From Bacteroidales bacterium (GTDB taxonomy: Bacteria; Bacteroidota; Bacteroidia; Bacteroidales; JALTDM01): DNA of 5,600 nt. A program made the translations under genes and the position numbers. Under the pieces are notes generated by a model. That model was not told where the DNA came from. It was given only the letters and a program-made list of their open reading frames with translations, and ran no database searches. Of this stretch, positions 4,438 through 5,600 are shown in pieces. The stretch covers positions 1 through 5,600 of the forward strand of contig JALWKH010000143.1 in NCBI GenBank assembly GCA_026996635.1, read 5' to 3'. Each line of letters begins with the position of its first letter. Position 1 is the stretch's first letter.

Positions 4438-5600
4438 CTACTTAATCCATTTTTGATTGGAGATCATCAGGGCTTCTTGTACCGTTATCCTTACACCATT
4501 ATTATATGCCGAAACAAATGCATCTTTGGCAGGTGTCCTCTTCCATAAATAATTTCTGTAATCTCTCGCCCCCTTATATTCTTTAAAATTACCGACCGTG
4601 TATTTTCTCCACCCTTCATGATCTTCCAAATACACTCTCTTGTGTATCCTGTAAACTCTTTTTACGAAACTTACGCTTCTTTGTTTCTTAGCCAAAGCAC
4701 AAATTTGCACTCTGAAAAATACGGGAGAGGCTTCAGGTTTTGATTCTATGCCTTCCGCTTCCTGATTTTTTTGATTATTTTCTGCAATTGCTTCTTCGTT
4801 TTGAGTACTATTCTCTGCCGTTGTTTGATTTTCTTCGCTTTGAGTGCTTGAGGCTTGGTTTTCTGCCAATACAGGTGTTTGTTCTCCTGCATTATTTATC
4901 GGCAATTCTATAGTTTCGGTTCCTTGTAAGAATGAGAACTTTCCTGTTATTTTCAATTCATCGGGAGAAATATCCGAAGCATCACTTTTCATAACCTTGT
5001 AGCTAACGGTCATAATGGAATCCTTGGGGAAATTAACCCATAAGAATTTTGCAGTATTATCCGTAAATGTATAAACACTACCGCCGTCTTTGTCGGCAAT
5101 AGCTTCAAACTGTGGGGGTAGTTTCTCTTCAATTTTTGCAAATGAACCTCCCACTCCTTTTTTATTAACAGTTACGGTTACCAAAGCAACATTACCGTTT
5201 ATTTGTATTGTCCTTGTTATACCTTCTGCAGGAGTTTGTGTTATGATATCTTGCCCTGCTGTTTTATTTCCACCTGTATTTCCGGCATTATTTTCAGCCA
5301 ATAAAGTTGTATCGCCTTGGTTATAATTTTCAGCCAAAACACCATAATTATTTATAACTTCAATAGCTATCGGATTTAATTTAAAAGTTTTCCGTTCGTT
5401 ATCTTTAATGTAAACAAATTGTCCTTGTATAAAAACTTTGCCGGCTACAGTTGTATCAACCTTAACCAAATATGAAATTTTAAATGTATCTGCTTGCGGA
5501 AGGGAACCAGGAAGCCACAAGAATTTTGCCTCCCTGTTTTTAAAAGTAAACATTGCATTTTGGGTCTCCAACGGTTCTGCAGTCATACCGTTTGGCATCA
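4438..5600 (-). CDS. SPOR-domain protein with tandem repeat domains, N-terminus outside window
   Basis: The frame is open to the right edge: the last partial codon can only be NTG, so the Met at 5598 is probably internal and 386 residues plus one partial codon are visible. Counting from 5598, residues 1-80 and about 127-236 are two copies of a beta-rich domain sharing a TF..xxAKFLW core (AMFTFKNREAKFLW, SVYTFTDNTAKFLW), and the second copy includes FAKIEEKLPPQFEA. Residues 236-292 are a Q/E/N-rich linker. Residues 293-386 are a SPOR domain of the Bacteroidota type: FFRVQICALAKK, GWRKYTVGNFKEY, DAFVSAYNNGVRITVQEAL and a final KW. SPOR domains bind glycan strands of peptidoglycan lacking stem peptides, so a periplasmic role at the cell wall is likely. 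The usual Gly of VQIGAF is Cys300 here. The TAG abuts the ATG of the barrel gene. The function of the repeats is not known to me. Confidence 0.82.
   Translation of the reverse strand, partial: MPNGMTAEPLETQNAMFTFKNREAKFLWLPGSLPQADTFKISYLVKVDTTVAGKVFIQGQFVYIKDNERKTFKLNPIAIEVINNYGVLAENYNQGDTTLLAENNAGNTGGNKTAGQDIITQTPAEGITRTIQINGNVALVTVTVNKKGVGGSFAKIEEKLPPQFEAIADKDGGSVYTFTDNTAKFLWVNFPKDSIMTVSYKVMKSDASDISPDELKITGKFSFLQGTETIELPINNAGEQTPVLAENQASSTQSEENQTTAENSTQNEEAIAENNQKNQEAEGIESKPEASPVFFRVQICALAKKQRSVSFVKRVYRIHKRVYLEDHEGWRKYTVGNFKEYKGARDYRNYLWKRTPAKDAFVSAYNNGVRITVQEALMISNQKWIK
4441..4722 (-). other. SPOR domain
   Basis: C-terminal domain of the repeat protein, residues 293-386 counted from 5598. 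It shows the VQI opening strand, the GW.KYTVG.F..Y..A core and the VRITVQEAL closing segment. The domain is known to bind denuded peptidoglycan glycans. It ends only a few residues from the C-terminus, as is usual for the domain. Confidence 0.8.
4723..4893 (-). other. Q/E/N-rich low-complexity linker with AEN motifs
   Basis: Residues 236-292 of the SPOR protein are dominated by Gln, Glu, Asn, Ser and Ala, and should form a flexible spacer between the repeat domains and the SPOR domain. AEN occurs three times here (245-247, 261-263, 272-274) and twice in the linker between the two repeat domains (89-91, 101-103). Confidence 0.7.
4891..5220 (-). repeat. Second copy of the tandem beta-rich domain
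   Basis: Residues about 127-236 of the SPOR protein. It matches the partial first copy (5359..5600) through the TFxxxxAKFLW core, a following VSYKV/ISYLV strand, and a closing ITGKFSFL/IQGQFVYI strand. The first copy aligns as if its start lies just beyond the window edge. Divergence at the DNA level shows that the duplication is old. Confidence 0.7.
5359..5600 (-). repeat. First visible copy of the tandem beta-rich domain, partial
   Basis: Residues 1-80 counted from 5598. NGMTAEPLETQNAMFTF lines up with PQFEAIADKDGGSVYTF of the second copy, so the beginning of this copy (the FAKIEE-like part) should lie to the right of the window. Further copies may exist there. Confidence 0.65.

Noticed and set aside
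1..5600. A defence system, mobile element, CRISPR array, toxin-antitoxin pair or RNA gene
   Set aside because: No nuclease, transposase, integrase, reverse transcriptase or regularly spaced DNA repeat is seen. Genes fill the window, and all are envelope, glycosyltransferase or translation-factor genes.

Overview
The window is AT-rich DNA that looks like a chromosome fragment from a member of the Bacteroidota, probably free-living or gut-associated and perhaps Bacteroidales-like. The evidence is the gene content: a DUF5074/YncE-type beta-propeller lipoprotein, a SPOR-domain protein with tandem repeats of a Bacteroidota type, an outer-membrane barrel with thrombospondin type 3 repeats, a SUI1-like translation factor of the Bacteroidota type, and starts without clear Shine-Dalgarno sequences. 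I cannot name a genus.

Layout from left to right. (1) 1..78, minus: the first 26 codons of a SUI1/eIF1-like translation factor, cut by the window edge. (2) 91..1197, plus: a membrane-anchored family 2 glycosyltransferase with a QxxRW motif. It is the only plus-strand gene, starts 12 bp from the divergent SUI1-like start, and overlaps its convergent neighbour by 51 bp. (3) 1147..5600, minus: a tightly packed four-gene run read from right to left. It encodes a SPOR-domain repeat protein (partial, N-terminus outside the window), an outer-membrane beta-barrel protein ending in TSP3 repeats and an EF-hand, a seven-bladed-propeller-like lipoprotein, and a soluble-type family 2 glycosyltransferase. 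The junctions are 0 bp (TAG abutting ATG), 20 bp, and an 11-bp overlap, so the four genes are very probably one transcription unit with its promoter to the right of the window.

The first three products of the run are all predicted cell-envelope proteins: one periplasmic and peptidoglycan-binding, one in the outer membrane, and one lipid-anchored to the outer membrane, possibly surface-exposed. The barrel protein lacks the OmpA C-terminal peptidoglycan-binding domain that often follows TSP3 repeats. Its immediate neighbour carries a different peptidoglycan-binding domain (SPOR). A split outer membrane-to-wall tether is a reasonable but untested idea. The two glycosyltransferases suggest surface glycan synthesis, but they are of different types and lie on opposite strands, so a shared pathway is not shown.

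There are no RNA genes, mobile elements, CRISPR arrays or riboswitches that I can support. The window has essentially no non-coding DNA: the only gaps are 12 bp (79..90) and 20 bp (2996..3015).
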